A stretch of 64,000 bases of DNA from Brevibacillus_D fluminis_A (GCF_052072235.1 NZ_CM125436.1:2226001-2290000), one strand, 5' to 3'. Counted from the first letter of the stretch, positions 21,327 to 31,059 are shown. The notes: a model not told the origin generated them from the letters alone. Made by a program: numbers and translations.

Positions 21327-21506
21327 ATGGAGATATGTGAACTTGGAATTCTAGCTGGTTTTCAGGGAATTATTCTTGTGAATATTTCCTTGATTTTGAT
21401 TGTTGTTCCTTGAAAACTGGATAACGCAAGTATTGCTAAGGATTAACATTGAAGTACAATTTGTACTGATCATGATGGATGAAAAACGCTACGCGTTTTC
21501 CTGTGT
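21327..21506 (+). other. 16S-23S internal transcribed spacer without tRNA genes
   Basis: A 180-base spacer with no tRNA. It includes TTCCTTGAAAACTGGATAACGC at 21407-21428, a near repeat of the 16S leader segment at 19711, consistent with flanking processing signals. Confidence 0.85.
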
Positions 21507-22396
21507 GGTTAAGTTACAAAGGGCACATGGTGGATGCCTTGGCGCTAGGAGCCGACGAAGGACGCAGCGAACTGCGATAAGCCTCGGGGAGCGGTAAGCA
21601 CGCTTTGATCCGGGGATCTCCGAATGGGGCAACCCACCATCCGTAATGGGATGGTATCCATATCTGAATACATAGGGTATGAGAAGGCACACCCGGTGAA
21701 CTGAAACATCTAAGTAGCCGGAGGAAGAGAAAACAATAGTGATTCCGTCAGTAGTGGCGAGCGAACGCGGATTAGCCTAAACCGTAGGGTTTACCCTGCG
21801 GGGTTGTGGGGCGTCTCACATGGAGTTACAAAAGACACAGGTAGGCGAACAGTCTGGGAAGGCTGACCAAAGAGCGTGACAGTCGCGTAACCTAAACCTG
21901 TGTCTCTCCGAGACCAACCCCGAGTAGTGCGGGGCACGTGAAATCCCGTATGAATCTGGCAGGACCATCTGCTAAGGCTAAATACTCCCTAGCGACCGAT
22001 AGTGAACCAGTACCGTGAGGGAAAGGTGAAAAGCACCCCGGGAGGGGAGTGAAAGAGTACCTGAAACCGTGTGCTTACAAATAGTCGGAGCACTGTTTAT
22101 GTGTGACGGCGTGCCTTTTGTAGAATGAACCGGCGAGTTACGGTAACGTGCGAGGTTAAGTCGAAGAGACGGAGCCGCAGCGAAAGCGAGTCTGAACAGG
22201 GCGCAAGTACGTTGCCGTAGACCCGAAACCGTGTGATCTAGCCATGTCCAGGGTGAAGGTAGGGTAACACCTACTGGAGGCCCGAACCCACGCACGTTGA
22301 AAAGTGCGGGGATGAGGTGTGGCTAGCGGTGAAATTCCAATCGAACTCGGAGATAGCTGGTTCTCCCCGAAATAGCTTTAGGGCTAGCCTCGGACT

Positions 22397-22440
22397 GGGA
22401 CCCCGCCGGACGTGAGCGTAAGCTTGCGTTCGGTGGGACC
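22397..22440 (+). repeat. 23S hairpin insertion A
   Basis: CCCGCCGGACGTGAGC pairs over 16 positions (including G-U pairs) with GCTTGCGTTCGGTGGG around a GTAA (GNRA) tetraloop. Flanks GGGCTAGCCTC and GGAGGTAGAGCACTG are normal 23S domain II sequence. Its near twin is at 23453. Confidence 0.85.
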
Positions 22441-22676
22441 CTTAGAGTTTTGGAGGTAGAGCACTGATTGGGCTAGGGGCCCTCATCGGGTTACCGAACT
22501 CAGTCAAACTCCGAATGCCAAAAACTTATGTCCGGGAGTCAGACGGCGAGTGCTAAGATCCGTCGTCAAAAGGGAAACAGCCCAGACCATCAGCTAAGGT
22601 CCCCAAGTGTATGTTAAGTGGGAAACGATGTGGAGTTGCCCAGACAACCAGGATGTTGGCTTAGAAGCAGCCACCA

Positions 22677-22712
<36 letters not shown>

Positions 22713-23276
22713 TCTGCGCGGAAAATGTAACGGGGCTAAACATACCACCGAAGCTATGGCAGTCCTAACGGACTGGGTAGGGGAGCGTTCCAAGCAGCAG
22801 TGAAGCCGTACTGGAAAGAGCGGTGGAGCGCTTGGAAGTGAGAATGCCGGTGTAAGTAGCGAAAAGACAAGTGAGAATCTTGTCCACCGAAAGCCTAAGG
22901 GTTCCTGGGGAAGGCTCGTCCTCCCAGGGTTAGTCGGGACCTAAGCTGAGGCCGAAAGGCGTAGGCGATGGACAACTGGTTGATATTCCAGTACCACCGT
23001 GATTGCGTTTGAGCGATGGCGTGACGCAGGAGGATAGGGTGAGCGGCCTATTGGATGGCCGTCTAAGCAGTAAGCCTGATGTGTAGGCAAATCCGCACAT
23101 CGTAAGGGCAAGCTGTGATGGCGAGGGAAATTTTAGTACCGAAGTCCCTGATTTCACACTGCCAAGAAAAGCGTCTAGTGAGCAATCTGGTGCCCGTACC
23201 GCAAACCGACACAGGTAGGCGAGGAGAGAATCCTAAGGTGCGCGGGATAACTCTTGCTAAGGAACTCGGCAAAATG

Positions 23277-23315
<39 letters not shown>

Positions 23316-23452
23316 TTAAAGCCCGAGGGGGCCGCAGTGAAAAGGCCCAAGCGACTGTTTAGCAAAAACACAGGTCTCTGCGAAGCCGCAAGGCGAAGTA
23401 TAGGGGCTGACGCCTGCCCGGTGCTGGAAGGTTAAGGGGATGGGTTAGCTTT

Positions 23453-23495
23453 GGGACCCCGCCGAACGCGAGCGTAAGCTTGGGTTCGGCGGGCC
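23453..23495 (+). repeat. 23S hairpin insertion B
   Basis: Same motif as the hairpin at 22397 with four substitutions and one deletion in 44 bases, with the same GTAA loop. It sits between GGGTTAGCTTT and CCGAAGCGAAGC, in the part of 23S just before the conserved CGGCGGCCGTAAC. Most of the changes relative to the first hairpin keep pairing. Confidence 0.85.
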
Positions 23496-23522
23496 GAAGC
23501 GAAGCTTTGAACCGAAGCCCCA

Positions 23523-23609
<87 letters not shown>

Positions 23610-23854
23610 TGGGCGCTGTCTCGGCAAGAGACCCGGTGAAATCATAATACCTGTGAAGATGCAGGTTACCCGCGACAAGACGGAAAGACCCCATGGAGCT
23701 TTACTGTAGCCTGGTATTGGAACTTTGTGCATCATGTACAGGATAGGTGGGAAGCTGAGAAGCAGGGGCGCCAGCCTCTGTGGAGCTGTCGGTGGGATAC
23801 CACCCTTGATGTACGGAGTTTCTAACTCGGCACCCTTATCGGGTGCGAGGACCA

Positions 23855-23895
<41 letters not shown>

Positions 23896-24100
23896 AGTAA
23901 CGGAGGCGCCCAAAGGTTCCCTCAGAATGGTCGGAAATCATTCGTAGAGTGTAAAGGCACAAGGGAGCTTGACTGCGAGACCTACAAGTCGAGCAGGGAC
24001 GAAAGTCGGGCTTAGTGATCCGGTGGTTCCGCATGGAAGGGCCATCGCTCAACGGATAAAAGCTACCCTGGGGATAACAGGCTTATCTCCCCCAAGAGTC

Positions 24101-24242
<142 letters not shown>

Positions 24243-24588
24243 TGTCGCGGGCGTAGGAAATTTGAAAGGAGCTGCCCTTAGTACGAGAGGACCGGGGTGG
24301 ACATACCGCTGGTGCACCAGTTGTTCCGCCAGGAGCACAGCTGGGTAGCTATGTATGGACGGGATAAGCGCTGAAAGCATCTAAGCGTGAAGCCCCCCTT
24401 GAGATGAGATTTCCCACAGAGTCAATCTGGTAAGACCCCTCATAGACGATGAGGTTGATAGGTTCGGTGTGGAAGCGCGGTAACGCGTGGAGCTGACGAA
24501 TACTAATCGGTCGAGGGCTTATCCACAACAATCCATAGCAATGATTTGCGTATCCGGTTTTGAAGGAACAAGTCCTTCAACTGAATAT

Positions 24589-24663
24589 TCCTCAGTAGCT
24601 CAATGGTGGAGCAACCGGCTGTTAACCGGTAGGCTGGCGGTTCGAGTCCGTCCTGAGGAGCCA
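24589..24663 (+). tRNA. tRNA-Asn (GTT)
   Basis: Acceptor TCCTCAG/CTGAGGA, anticodon stem ACCGG/CCGGT, anticodon GTT at 24621-24623, encoded CCA. It follows 23S by 64 bases with no 5S gene between. Confidence 0.96.
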
Positions 24664-24668
24664 TATGC

Positions 24669-24759
24669 GGAGAGTTACCCAAGAGGCCGAAGGGGACGGT
24701 TTGCTAAACCGTTAGTATGCGCAAGCGTAGCGAGGGTTCGAATCCCTCACTCTCCGCCA
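24669..24759 (+). tRNA. tRNA-Ser (GCT)
   Basis: Class II tRNA with a long variable arm (TAGTATGCGCAAGCGTA). Acceptor GGAGAGT/ACTCTCC, anticodon GCT at 24713-24715, encoded CCA. Confidence 0.96.
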
Positions 24760-24773
24760 TATTTTTATATTTT

Positions 24774-24850
24774 GGCGGTGTAGCTCAGCTGGCTAGAGCG
24801 TTCGGTTCATACCCGAAAGGTCGGGGGTTCGACCCCCTCCGCCGCTACCA
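24774..24850 (+). tRNA. tRNA-Met (CAT), elongator type
   Basis: Acceptor GGCGGTG/CGCCGCT with G1-U72 wobble and encoded ACCA. Anticodon CAT at 24808-24810. The sequence is almost that of Bacillus elongator tRNA-Met; it lacks the GGG/CCC anticodon stem triplet of initiator tRNA. Confidence 0.93.
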
Positions 24851-24851
24851 T

Positions 24852-24925
24852 AGGGGCATAGTTTAAAGGTAGAACGAAGGTCTCCAAAACCTTTGGTGTG
24901 GGTTCGATTCCTACTGCCCCTGCCA
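24852..24925 (+). tRNA. tRNA-Trp (CCA)
   Basis: Acceptor AGGGGCA/TGCCCCT, anticodon loop CTCCAAA with CCA at 24884-24886, encoded 3' CCA. Confidence 0.96.
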
Positions 24926-24967
24926 CTTAATCGTATAGGCGTATCAAGAGAACAATCATAAAAGCAT

Positions 24968-25044
24968 GGCGGTCGTGGCGAAGGGGTTAACGCACCGGAT
25001 TGTGGCTCCGGCACTCGTGGGTTCAAGTCCCATCGATCGCCCCA
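24968..25044 (+). tRNA. tRNA-His (GTG)
   Basis: Carries the extra 5' G opposite C73. Anticodon stem CCGGA/TCCGG, anticodon GTG at 25002-25004, encoded CCA. Confidence 0.96.
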
Positions 25045-25047
25045 TTT

Positions 25048-25121
25048 GGGAGTATAGCCAAGTGGTAAGGCACGGGTCTGCAAAACCCTTATCCCCGGTT
25101 CAAATCCGGGTACTCCCTCCA
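25048..25121 (+). tRNA. tRNA-Cys (GCA)
   Basis: Acceptor GGGAGTA/TACTCCC, discriminator T (U73, expected for Cys), anticodon GCA at 25080-25082, encoded CCA. Confidence 0.96.
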
Positions 25122-25130
25122 ATTTTACGA

Positions 25131-25207
<77 letters not shown>

Positions 25208-25321
25208 TAGCAGTTTATTTACATAAGAGAATGGTTTCATCAGCTGCGTCGAGGCAATGGGTTCATCTGATCGCCAAGACGGTGTAATGCGAGCCACCAT
25301 CGACATGACAAGTAATACGGC

Positions 25322-25361
25322 AACCTCCTACGGACTAGAAAACGTCTGCAGGAGGTTTTTT
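25322..25361 (+). terminator. Terminator of the rRNA-tRNA operon
   Basis: AACCTCCT pairs with AGGAGGTT, extended inwards by CGGAC/GTCTG, followed by six T. The 114 bases between the last tRNA and this hairpin hold nothing I recognise. Confidence 0.88.
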
Positions 25362-25362
25362 G

Positions 25363-26168
25363 ATGTCTACAAACAGTAGCGCAATCATCAATATTTTTTG
25401 GTCAGCGTTAGACTGTGGCAATTGACCCGTCACACATCTCCATTTAGAAGTGTCAATCGACGTACTCGTTGCCGCCTACGGAATTACACAGTTTCTGCTT
25501 TCGCCATTGACTGGCCAACTAGCGGATCATCGCTATGGGAAAAAAGCATTCATTGATGGGGGTGGCATCGTCTATGCTGTGGCAAAATGTTTGTTTGCAG
25601 CACAGCAGGGTGTACTCACTCTGTGGATGCTCTATGCCTCCAGGCTGCTGGAAGGTGTAGCAGAGCCGCGCTGATCGTTCCGCCTATGATGGCCTATGTG
25701 GCTGACGTGACAACGACGGAGGAACGCGCAAAAGGAGAAATGCGCTGCTAGGCGCAGCGATGTCGTTCGGGTTCGTGGTTGAGCCCCGTCTGCGCGGGTT
25801 TCTCGCCGGTTATGGGGAAAAGGACCACTTTATACAGCAACGGGCGCTGCGATCATCGGAGTGGTGGTTTCCCTGTTTTGTTTGCCCGAAAGTCTCTCAA
25901 AAGAGCAAAAGAAGTCGAAAACAGCGGGATGAACAAGGATATGTGGCGGGGATGAACAATGCCTATATGAGCATGGGAAACATTGTAGCCCCGACGCTAG
26001 AGGATATTCTACGATGCGAATCGATTCGCACCGTTTGTGGCAGGCGGCAGCATTCTCTTGCTAACTTTTTTGATGACACTAAAATTGAAAGAAAAGCAGC
26101 CGGTTGAACCCGCAATCAGCAATACGGAAGAAAAACTCAGTTTTTTGATCATTCGACCAAGTGGTTGA
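25363..26168 (+). pseudogene. Decayed MFS drug-efflux-type transporter
   Basis: Pieces of a 12-TM major facilitator protein are readable in different frames. First comes an N-terminal MSTNSSAIINIFWSA, then VLVAAYGITQFLLSPLTGQLADHRYGKK, then PPMMAYVADVTTTEERAKGE, then LPESLSKEQKKSK. After that it jumps directly to VAGMNNAYMSMGNIVAPTL and a tail ending in LKLKEKQPVEP. About 130 residues of the middle are missing and there are several frameshifts and a stop (25424 region). The pieces resemble the Bmr/NorA group. Translation of a working transporter is impossible. Confidence 0.85.
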
Positions 26169-26382
26169 AAAGGAAAAAGCCAGTCTGCCACATCGCGTTG
26201 TGGGAGGCTGGCTCAATCCGCGGAAAGGCCGCTTGATCAGAAATCGCGTTACGGGAAACACAGGATTGCGGAACGGAACGATAGCAGCCATCGAAGAAAA
26301 ATAACAACGAATTATCAGTCAAATAAAACACCTATATAATAGAAGAAACTCGCTCGAATGGATTTTAAGTAAAAGTGAATTC

Positions 26383-26411
26383 TTGACTATCGACACAAAA
26401 TAGTGTATACT
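26383..26411 (+). promoter_or_regulatory. Promoter of tRNA-Leu
   Basis: TTGACT (26383-26388), 17-base spacer, TATACT (26406-26411), about 80 bases before the tRNA. Confidence 0.8.
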
Positions 26412-26492
26412 ATCTCTTGTAGCAACAAGTCGATAGGTAGAGTAGGGAGTCGCTTTGTAAACTCGGATCTCTCCTAACGCATAGTAACTCCT

Positions 26493-26574
26493 GCGGTCGT
26501 GGTGGAATTGGCAGACACACCATCTTGAGGGGGTGGCGGGGCAACCCGTGCGAGTTCGAGTCTCGCCGACCGCA
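26493..26574 (+). tRNA. tRNA-Leu (GAG)
   Basis: Class II tRNA with acceptor GCGGTCG/CGACCGC, discriminator A and anticodon GAG in the loop CTTGAGG. The variable arm is short (TGGCGGGGCAACCCG). CCA is not encoded (A73 is followed by CTT), unlike all other tRNAs in the window, so CCA must be added by the tRNA nucleotidyltransferase. Confidence 0.93.
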
Positions 26575-26594
26575 CTTGTAAGCATATCGCGATG

Positions 26595-26617
26595 AAAGCC
26601 CTTGTCAGGGGCTTTTT
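26595..26617 (+). terminator. Terminator after tRNA-Leu
   Basis: AAAGCCC (26595-26601) pairs with GGGCTTT (26609-26615), followed by T residues. Confidence 0.85.
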
Positions 26618-26759
26618 TATTTTGCGCAACAGTCAAGCCTATGAATGCCCTGTCTCAAGCGCGCCGAATGGTCGTAATGCGAATCATGCACGATGGTGAA
26701 AATACGTCTCACAACCAAACATACCGCAACAGCCGGTTCCATTTTGGTATCATATAACA

Positions 26760-26777
26760 AAATTGTGACCACAATTT
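26760..26777. promoter_or_regulatory. Perfect palindrome upstream of the mgtC pseudogene, operator candidate
   Basis: AAATTGTG and CACAATTT form a perfect 8-base inverted repeat with a 2-base centre. It lies 30 bases before the pseudogene start and just after a CATATAAC that could be a -10 element. The cognate regulator is unknown. Confidence 0.4.
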
Positions 26778-26806
26778 CCAATCGCGTTGAGCGTGGGGGT
26801 GATGGT

Positions 26807-27390
26807 ATGGAGGTTGAATACCTGTTACACGTGGTGATTGCCGGCGTTTGCGAAAGCCATAATTGGGGATGAGCGGAAAAACCGGATGAAAGACGCAGGC
26901 ATTCGTACTCATTTTGTCGTAGCGGTTTTAGTCAGAAGCAAGTGGGCTGGCATGATCTGTCCCGGATTTCCGCTCAAGTGGCAAGCGGGAGCGGGTTTCT
27001 GGCAGCAGGCATTTGGGCGACGTCAGGCATCGGCATGACGATTGGGTCCGGTTTTTAATGGGGGGCGGCGTCGGTGTGACGATTGGGTCCGGTTTTTAAT
27101 GGGGGGCGGCGTCGGTGTGACGATCATCATTTTGCCGGCAAGGCTGACAGCACCAAGGGCTGAACAAATTTTGCCTCGCGTTGAAAACGAGCAAGTAGCA
27201 CTGGAACACGTTCAGCAGCTTCTTGCCGACAGAGGCGTGCTGATCATGGGCTTCCATGCGGAGAAAAAAGGCAATGATGCCGCAGAAATTCAGGTAGAGA
27301 TTGCCTGATCCGGGAAATTCCGCAGTACGATCTGTCGAATTTCAATAACATGAAAAGTAATCCAAATGGTCTAGTCTCTGCTAGATCGTT
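26807..27390 (+). pseudogene. Decayed MgtC/SapB family membrane protein
   Basis: Fragments match the MgtC order: MEVEYLLHVVIAGVC, then in another frame GDERKNRMKDAGIRTHFVVAV, then AAGIWATSGIGMTIGSGF, VGVTIIIL, and a C-terminal regulatory segment VENEQVALEHVQQLLADRG and GFHAEKKGNDAAEIQVEIA. Homology seems to continue past 27308 in another frame (REIPQYDLSNF). Several frameshifts, an internal deletion and a 41-base tandem duplication at 27036 disrupt it. MgtC proteins are implicated in growth at low magnesium; this copy is dead. Confidence 0.8.
27036..27117 (+). repeat. Perfect 41-base tandem duplication in the mgtC pseudogene
   Basis: Two copies, 27036-27076 and 27077-27117, beginning TGACGATTGGGTCC, followed by seven bases of a third copy. 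A 41-base duplication shifts the frame and is probably a slippage event in the already relaxed pseudogene. Confidence 0.9.
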
Positions 27391-27654
27391 GGTAGCAAAA
27401 GACACCTTCCTACGAGCTATTCGACAGTTGTCGAGAAGTTATGTGCAACCAAAACCGAATAGAATTCGTCAAATAAGGGAAAGGTGTTAGGGAATAGTAG
27501 CAGAAAGCGTCGATAAGTTTTCCGCTAAAAAGGGATTGCTGACTCGGCAGGATTGTTGTAAACTCGCAAATAGGGCTTTGTTATTGACGATTTACAGGAA
27601 TTTACATCTGGCCATGTAGAGAAAAAGAGTGGCATGTTCGAGGAGATCAGATTC

Positions 27655-28884
27655 ATGATGTTAAAAGAGATCATTGAGGGATTATTCATCGGGTTTAGCA
27701 CAACGGCAGGATTAATCAGCACATATCAGACACTGGTGTCCTGTGGCGGATTGTTCCGCAAGAAAGAAACGGTGACCAATGAGCCTACAAAAACATTCGC
27801 TGTATTGGTCGCTGCGCACAACGAGAGTGCGGTGATCGCACCCTTGATCGAAAACCTGAAAAAACTGGACTACCCGCGTGAAATGTACGACATCTTTGTC
27901 ATTTGCGACAACTGTACAGACAACACAGCGGACATTGTCCGGGAGCACGGCGCGTATGCCTGCGAGCGTTTCGATTCGAGCAAGCGCGGAAAAGGCTTCG
28001 GTATCGAATGGATGCTGGAGAATCTGTGGGGGATGCCCAAACAGTATGACGCGATCGTCATGTTTGACGCTGACAACCTCGTAGAGAAAAACTTCCTGCG
28101 CGTCATGAACGATCGCTTGTGCAAAGGTGCACGCGTAATTCAAGGATATTTGGATTCAAAAAACCCGTTCGATTCGTGGATTACATTATCGTATGCCATC
28201 ACGTATTGGTTCACCAATCGCATGTGGCAATTGGCGCGCCACAATTTGGGGCTGCCAAACACGCTTGGCGGCACAGGGCTTTGCATCGACAGCGCGCTGC
28301 TCAAAGAAATGGGCTGGGGCGCAACCAGCTTGACCGAGGACCTGGAGTTCGCCACTCGCTGTATCGCCCGCGGAATCTATCCGACATGGGCACATGACAC
28401 AAAAGTGTATGATGAAAAACCGATCGATTTGAAAGCGTCGATGCGCCAGCGTTTGCGCTGGATGCAAGGCCATTATGACGTAGCGGGCCGCTATATCGGA
28501 ACGGTACTGAAAAACGGTTTGAAATCGATGCGTCTGGGGATGCTGGATGCAGCGTTCTACCTGTTCCAGCCGATGTACGTGCTGATCGTCACGTTTATGT
28601 CAATCTTGTTCGCCACCCGCTTTTTCGATGTCGGCTTCATGCCGGCCGCACATTTCTTGCCAAGCTGGCTCGTGTATTCAACGACAGCGGTGTTTTACCT
28701 GCTGCCGGTCCTGGCGCTTTATTTGGAAAAAGTGCCGCTGAAAGCATACTTCGGTTTACTGCTTTTGCCGTTTTTCTTCCTGACGTGGCTGCCGATCTTC
28801 TTCTATGCGTTCTTTACCAAGAACAACCAGGAGTGGAGCCATACCGCGCATACGCGTTCGATTCGTCTGGAAGAGATGCAGTAG
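27655..28884 (+). CDS. Family 2 membrane glycosyltransferase
   Basis: 409 residues. One N-terminal membrane segment is followed by a GT-A domain: VLVAAHNESAVI, the metal-binding IVMFDADNLV (DXD-like), GGTGLCIDSALLKEMGW, TEDLEFATRC, and the processive-enzyme signature QRLRWMQGHYD (QxxRW). Three to four C-terminal membrane helices follow. This is the architecture of polysaccharide synthases such as IcaA or NodC, so it probably extends and exports a surface polysaccharide; sugar unknown. AGGAG at 27641-27645 selects ATG 27655. The gene stands alone, with no partner deacetylase or export gene nearby. Confidence 0.88.
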   Translation: MMLKEIIEGLFIGFSTTAGLISTYQTLVSCGGLFRKKETVTNEPTKTFAVLVAAHNESAVIAPLIENLKKLDYPREMYDIFVICDNCTDNTADIVREHGAYACERFDSSKRGKGFGIEWMLENLWGMPKQYDAIVMFDADNLVEKNFLRVMNDRLCKGARVIQGYLDSKNPFDSWITLSYAITYWFTNRMWQLARHNLGLPNTLGGTGLCIDSALLKEMGWGATSLTEDLEFATRCIARGIYPTWAHDTKVYDEKPIDLKASMRQRLRWMQGHYDVAGRYIGTVLKNGLKSMRLGMLDAAFYLFQPMYVLIVTFMSILFATRFFDVGFMPAAHFLPSWLVYSTTAVFYLLPVLALYLEKVPLKAYFGLLLLPFFFLTWLPIFFYAFFTKNNQEWSHTAHTRSIRLEEMQ

Positions 28885-28903
28885 TCTTACCAACTGGATT
28901 GGA

Positions 28904-28936
28904 AACCGCCTGGACTACGTGTCGGGCGGTTTTTTG
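28904..28936 (+). terminator. Terminator after the glycosyltransferase
   Basis: ACCGCC (28905-28910) pairs with GGCGGT (28925-28930) and is followed by TTTTTTG. Confidence 0.88.
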
Positions 28937-28943
28937 TACAGAT

Positions 28944-29248
28944 AACGCGGCATCGCCAAAAAGCATGGCGTAGCCGGGTTTTCTAATCGTGTAAGAATTT
29001 ATAAGTGCTCGCGCTTATAAATTCTGGAGCGGAAGTAAAACTTCCATAGCTCGAAGAACCTGCTTCTTGAAAGAACTTCTGAAAGAAGTTTTTCTTATCG
29101 TATAAGGATTTATAAGTGCGCGCGCTGATAAATTCTGGAACGGAAGACGGAGTACCTCAGCGTCACTTCCAGCATAAGCATCGGTAAAAACTTCCACAGA
29201 TCGAAGGATCTGCTTCTTGAAATGACTTCTGAAAGAAGTTTTACTTAT
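28944..29248 (+). repeat. Intergenic repeat cluster with palindromes
   Basis: This gene-free stretch holds three related parts. A segment at 28944-28983 contains the small hairpin CGCCA-loop-TGGCG and recurs at 38468-38508. Two imperfect direct repeats of about 115-150 bases follow (28985-29098 and 29096-29248). Each begins with a large palindrome, in copy 1 AGAATTTATAAG (28994-29005) against CTTATAAATTCT, and each ends with CTTCTGAAAGAAGTTTT. Copy 2 carries a 38-base insertion after GGAACGGAAG. The end of copy 2 (TATGATACAAT) is about 30 bases before the next gene and may supply its -10 box. Confidence 0.85.
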
Positions 29249-29290
29249 GATACAATGGCTATAGTTGATTTATACCCAAAGGAGAATCAC

Positions 29291-30250
29291 ATGAAACATT
29301 TGCTGGATACACACGATGCGTCTCCGCTCTTGTGGGGGGACAAGCGCTATCATACATGGAACCATCACCTGCGGGAGATGTTTCAAGACAAAATTTTCAA
29401 GGTGCCGCTCGACGGCGGGTTTACATGCCCCAACCGCGATGGCAAGGTGTTGACGGGTGGCTGCACATTTTGCAGTGCACGGGGGTCGGGCGACTTTGCC
29501 GGTGACCGCCGGATGACGCTGGAAAAGCAGTTTGTGGATGTAAAGACCAGGCTGCATGAAAAATGGCCAAAAGCAAAATATATCGGCTTTTTCCAAGCGT
29601 TCAGCAATACGTATGCCCCGGTTGAAGAGTTGCGCGAAATGTTCGAGCTGATCCTGAAGCAGGAAGGGGTCGTCGGCTTGTCCATCGCGACGCGTCCGGA
29701 CTGTTTGCCGGACGATGTGGTTGAATATTTGGCGGAGTTGAACGAGCGCACCTACCTGTGGGTCGAGCTTGGCCTGCAAACCGTCCATGAGCGTACCCAG
29801 CTGCTCGTCAGACGCGGACATGACCTGCAGTGCTACCTCGATGGCGTGGAGAAGCTGCGCAAGCATAACATTCGCGTATGCTCCCACATCATCTACGGTC
29901 TGCCTGGCGAAAACTATGACGACATGATGGAAACGGCTCGCGGTGTCGCCAAGATGGATGTGCAAGGGATCAAAATCCATCTGCTCCACCTTTTGCGCGG
30001 CACGCCGATGGTCAAACAGTATGAGCAAGGGCTGCTCGAATTTTTGTCCCAGGAAGAATACACCAAGCTGGTCGCAGACACGCTGGAGATTTTGCCGCCG
30101 GAGATGATCGTACATCGGGTGACCGGCGACGGGCCGCCTGATATTTTGATCGGACCGATGTGGAGCCGGAAAAAATGGGAAGTGCTGAACGGCATCGACG
30201 CAGAGCTGGTGCGCCGCAACACATGGCAAGGAAAATTCTGGACGCCGTAA
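29291..30250 (+). CDS. ytqA: TIGR01212-type radical SAM protein (YtqA-like)
   Basis: 319 residues. The cluster-binding cysteines are in CPNRDGKVLTGGCTFC, the unusual spacing shared with the Elp3-like/YtqA group. Other landmarks are FQAFSNTYAP, GLSIATRPDCLPDDV and LWVELGLQT. The family is predicted to bind a 4Fe-4S cluster and SAM and is possibly a tRNA-modifying enzyme, but its substrate is not known to me. AAAGGAG before ATG 29291 (MKHLLDTHDASPLLWG) sets the start; earlier in-frame codons lie inside the repeat cluster. Confidence 0.88.
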   Translation: MKHLLDTHDASPLLWGDKRYHTWNHHLREMFQDKIFKVPLDGGFTCPNRDGKVLTGGCTFCSARGSGDFAGDRRMTLEKQFVDVKTRLHEKWPKAKYIGFFQAFSNTYAPVEELREMFELILKQEGVVGLSIATRPDCLPDDVVEYLAELNERTYLWVELGLQTVHERTQLLVRRGHDLQCYLDGVEKLRKHNIRVCSHIIYGLPGENYDDMMETARGVAKMDVQGIKIHLLHLLRGTPMVKQYEQGLLEFLSQEEYTKLVADTLEILPPEMIVHRVTGDGPPDILIGPMWSRKKWEVLNGIDAELVRRNTWQGKFWTP

Positions 30251-30260
30251 TAATCGAACC

Positions 30261-30308
30261 CAAACAAAAACGGAGCTTTTTTGCAGACGCAAAAGGCTCC
30301 GTTTGTTG
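30261..30308. terminator. Bidirectional terminator between convergent genes
   Basis: AACGGAGC and GCTCCGTT, extended by AAAAGC/GCAAAA-like pairing, form a long stem with T-rich ends on both strands. It serves ytqA (+) and the glycerophosphodiesterase gene (-). Confidence 0.85.
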
Positions 30309-30327
30309 TTTTTGCGAAAAAAGGCGG

Positions 30328-31059
30328 TTACATCGGTTGAATCTGCATCAGCTTGCGGGCTTGCTCGGGATAATTCGTAATCAAACCGTCGACTTTCATG
30401 GCGAGCATGCGCCTGACGGCTTTTTTTTGATCGACGGTCCAGGCGAGAACAGTAAGTCCGTTTTTGTGCGATTCTTTTACAACGGAAAGCGAGACCTCAT
30501 CGACGGGGGCATGCAGCTGATCAACGCCATAGGTGAGCCCGGTTTTCCACGGTTCCAGCAGATGTCCGACATACAGCATGCCGGTCTGCAGACGATTGTT
30601 CAACTCTTTGATTTTTCGCAGGCTGTTGAAGTTGAAGGACGACAGAATGACTCGTTCCCCGAGTTCAAAGTCGTCAATCAGCTGACACACTTTTTCCTCC
30701 AGGTGCGGTTGTGGAACCAGCAAGTTTTTCAATTCAAGGATGACCATTAGCCGCGTCGGCTTCACGAAGGTGAAAACCTCGGCGAGCGTCGGGATGCGCG
30801 ATGTCTTGAAGCGGGGGTGGAACCAGCGGCCCGCATTCAGCTGGCGCAGTTCAGCAAGCGTGTGCTGCTGCACGAGGCCCGACCCGTTCGTCGTGCGTTC
30901 CAGCCGATGGTCGTGGATGACGACAACCTCGCCATCGCGCGTCAGCTGCACATCAAGCTCGATCCCGTCCGCCTTGTGGCGCAGCGCGCAAGCAAAAGCC
31001 TCCATCGTGTTTTCAGGATAAAGCCCAGAGGACCCGCGATGAGCAAAGATGAGAGGCAT
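30328..31059 (-). CDS. Glycerophosphodiester phosphodiesterase
   Basis: 243 residues. The GDPD motifs are IFAHRGSSGLYPENTMEAF, DGIELDVQLTRDGEVVVIHD and the late WTVDQKKAVRRMLAMKVDGLITNYP. The enzyme hydrolyses deacylated phospholipids such as glycerophosphocholine to glycerol-3-phosphate and an alcohol. The catalytic H-R and E-D-H residues are present. No signal peptide, so it is probably cytosolic, like YqiK-type proteins. AGGAGG 8 bases upstream picks the start MPLIFAHRG. Divergent to the ablB-like gene. Confidence 0.92.
   Translation of the reverse strand: MPLIFAHRGSSGLYPENTMEAFACALRHKADGIELDVQLTRDGEVVVIHDHRLERTTNGSGLVQQHTLAELRQLNAGRWFHPRFKTSRIPTLAEVFTFVKPTRLMVILELKNLLVPQPHLEEKVCQLIDDFELGERVILSSFNFNSLRKIKELNNRLQTGMLYVGHLLEPWKTGLTYGVDQLHAPVDEVSLSVVKESHKNGLTVLAWTVDQKKAVRRMLAMKVDGLITNYPEQARKLMQIQPM

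Noticed and set aside
26178..26212. Hairpin AGCCAG/CTGGCT after the MFS pseudogene as a terminator
   Set aside because: Stem is good but no T run follows; it may be a relic of the former gene's terminator.
27036..27124. CRISPR-like repeat
   Set aside because: Head-to-tail 41-base duplication without spacers, inside a pseudogene.
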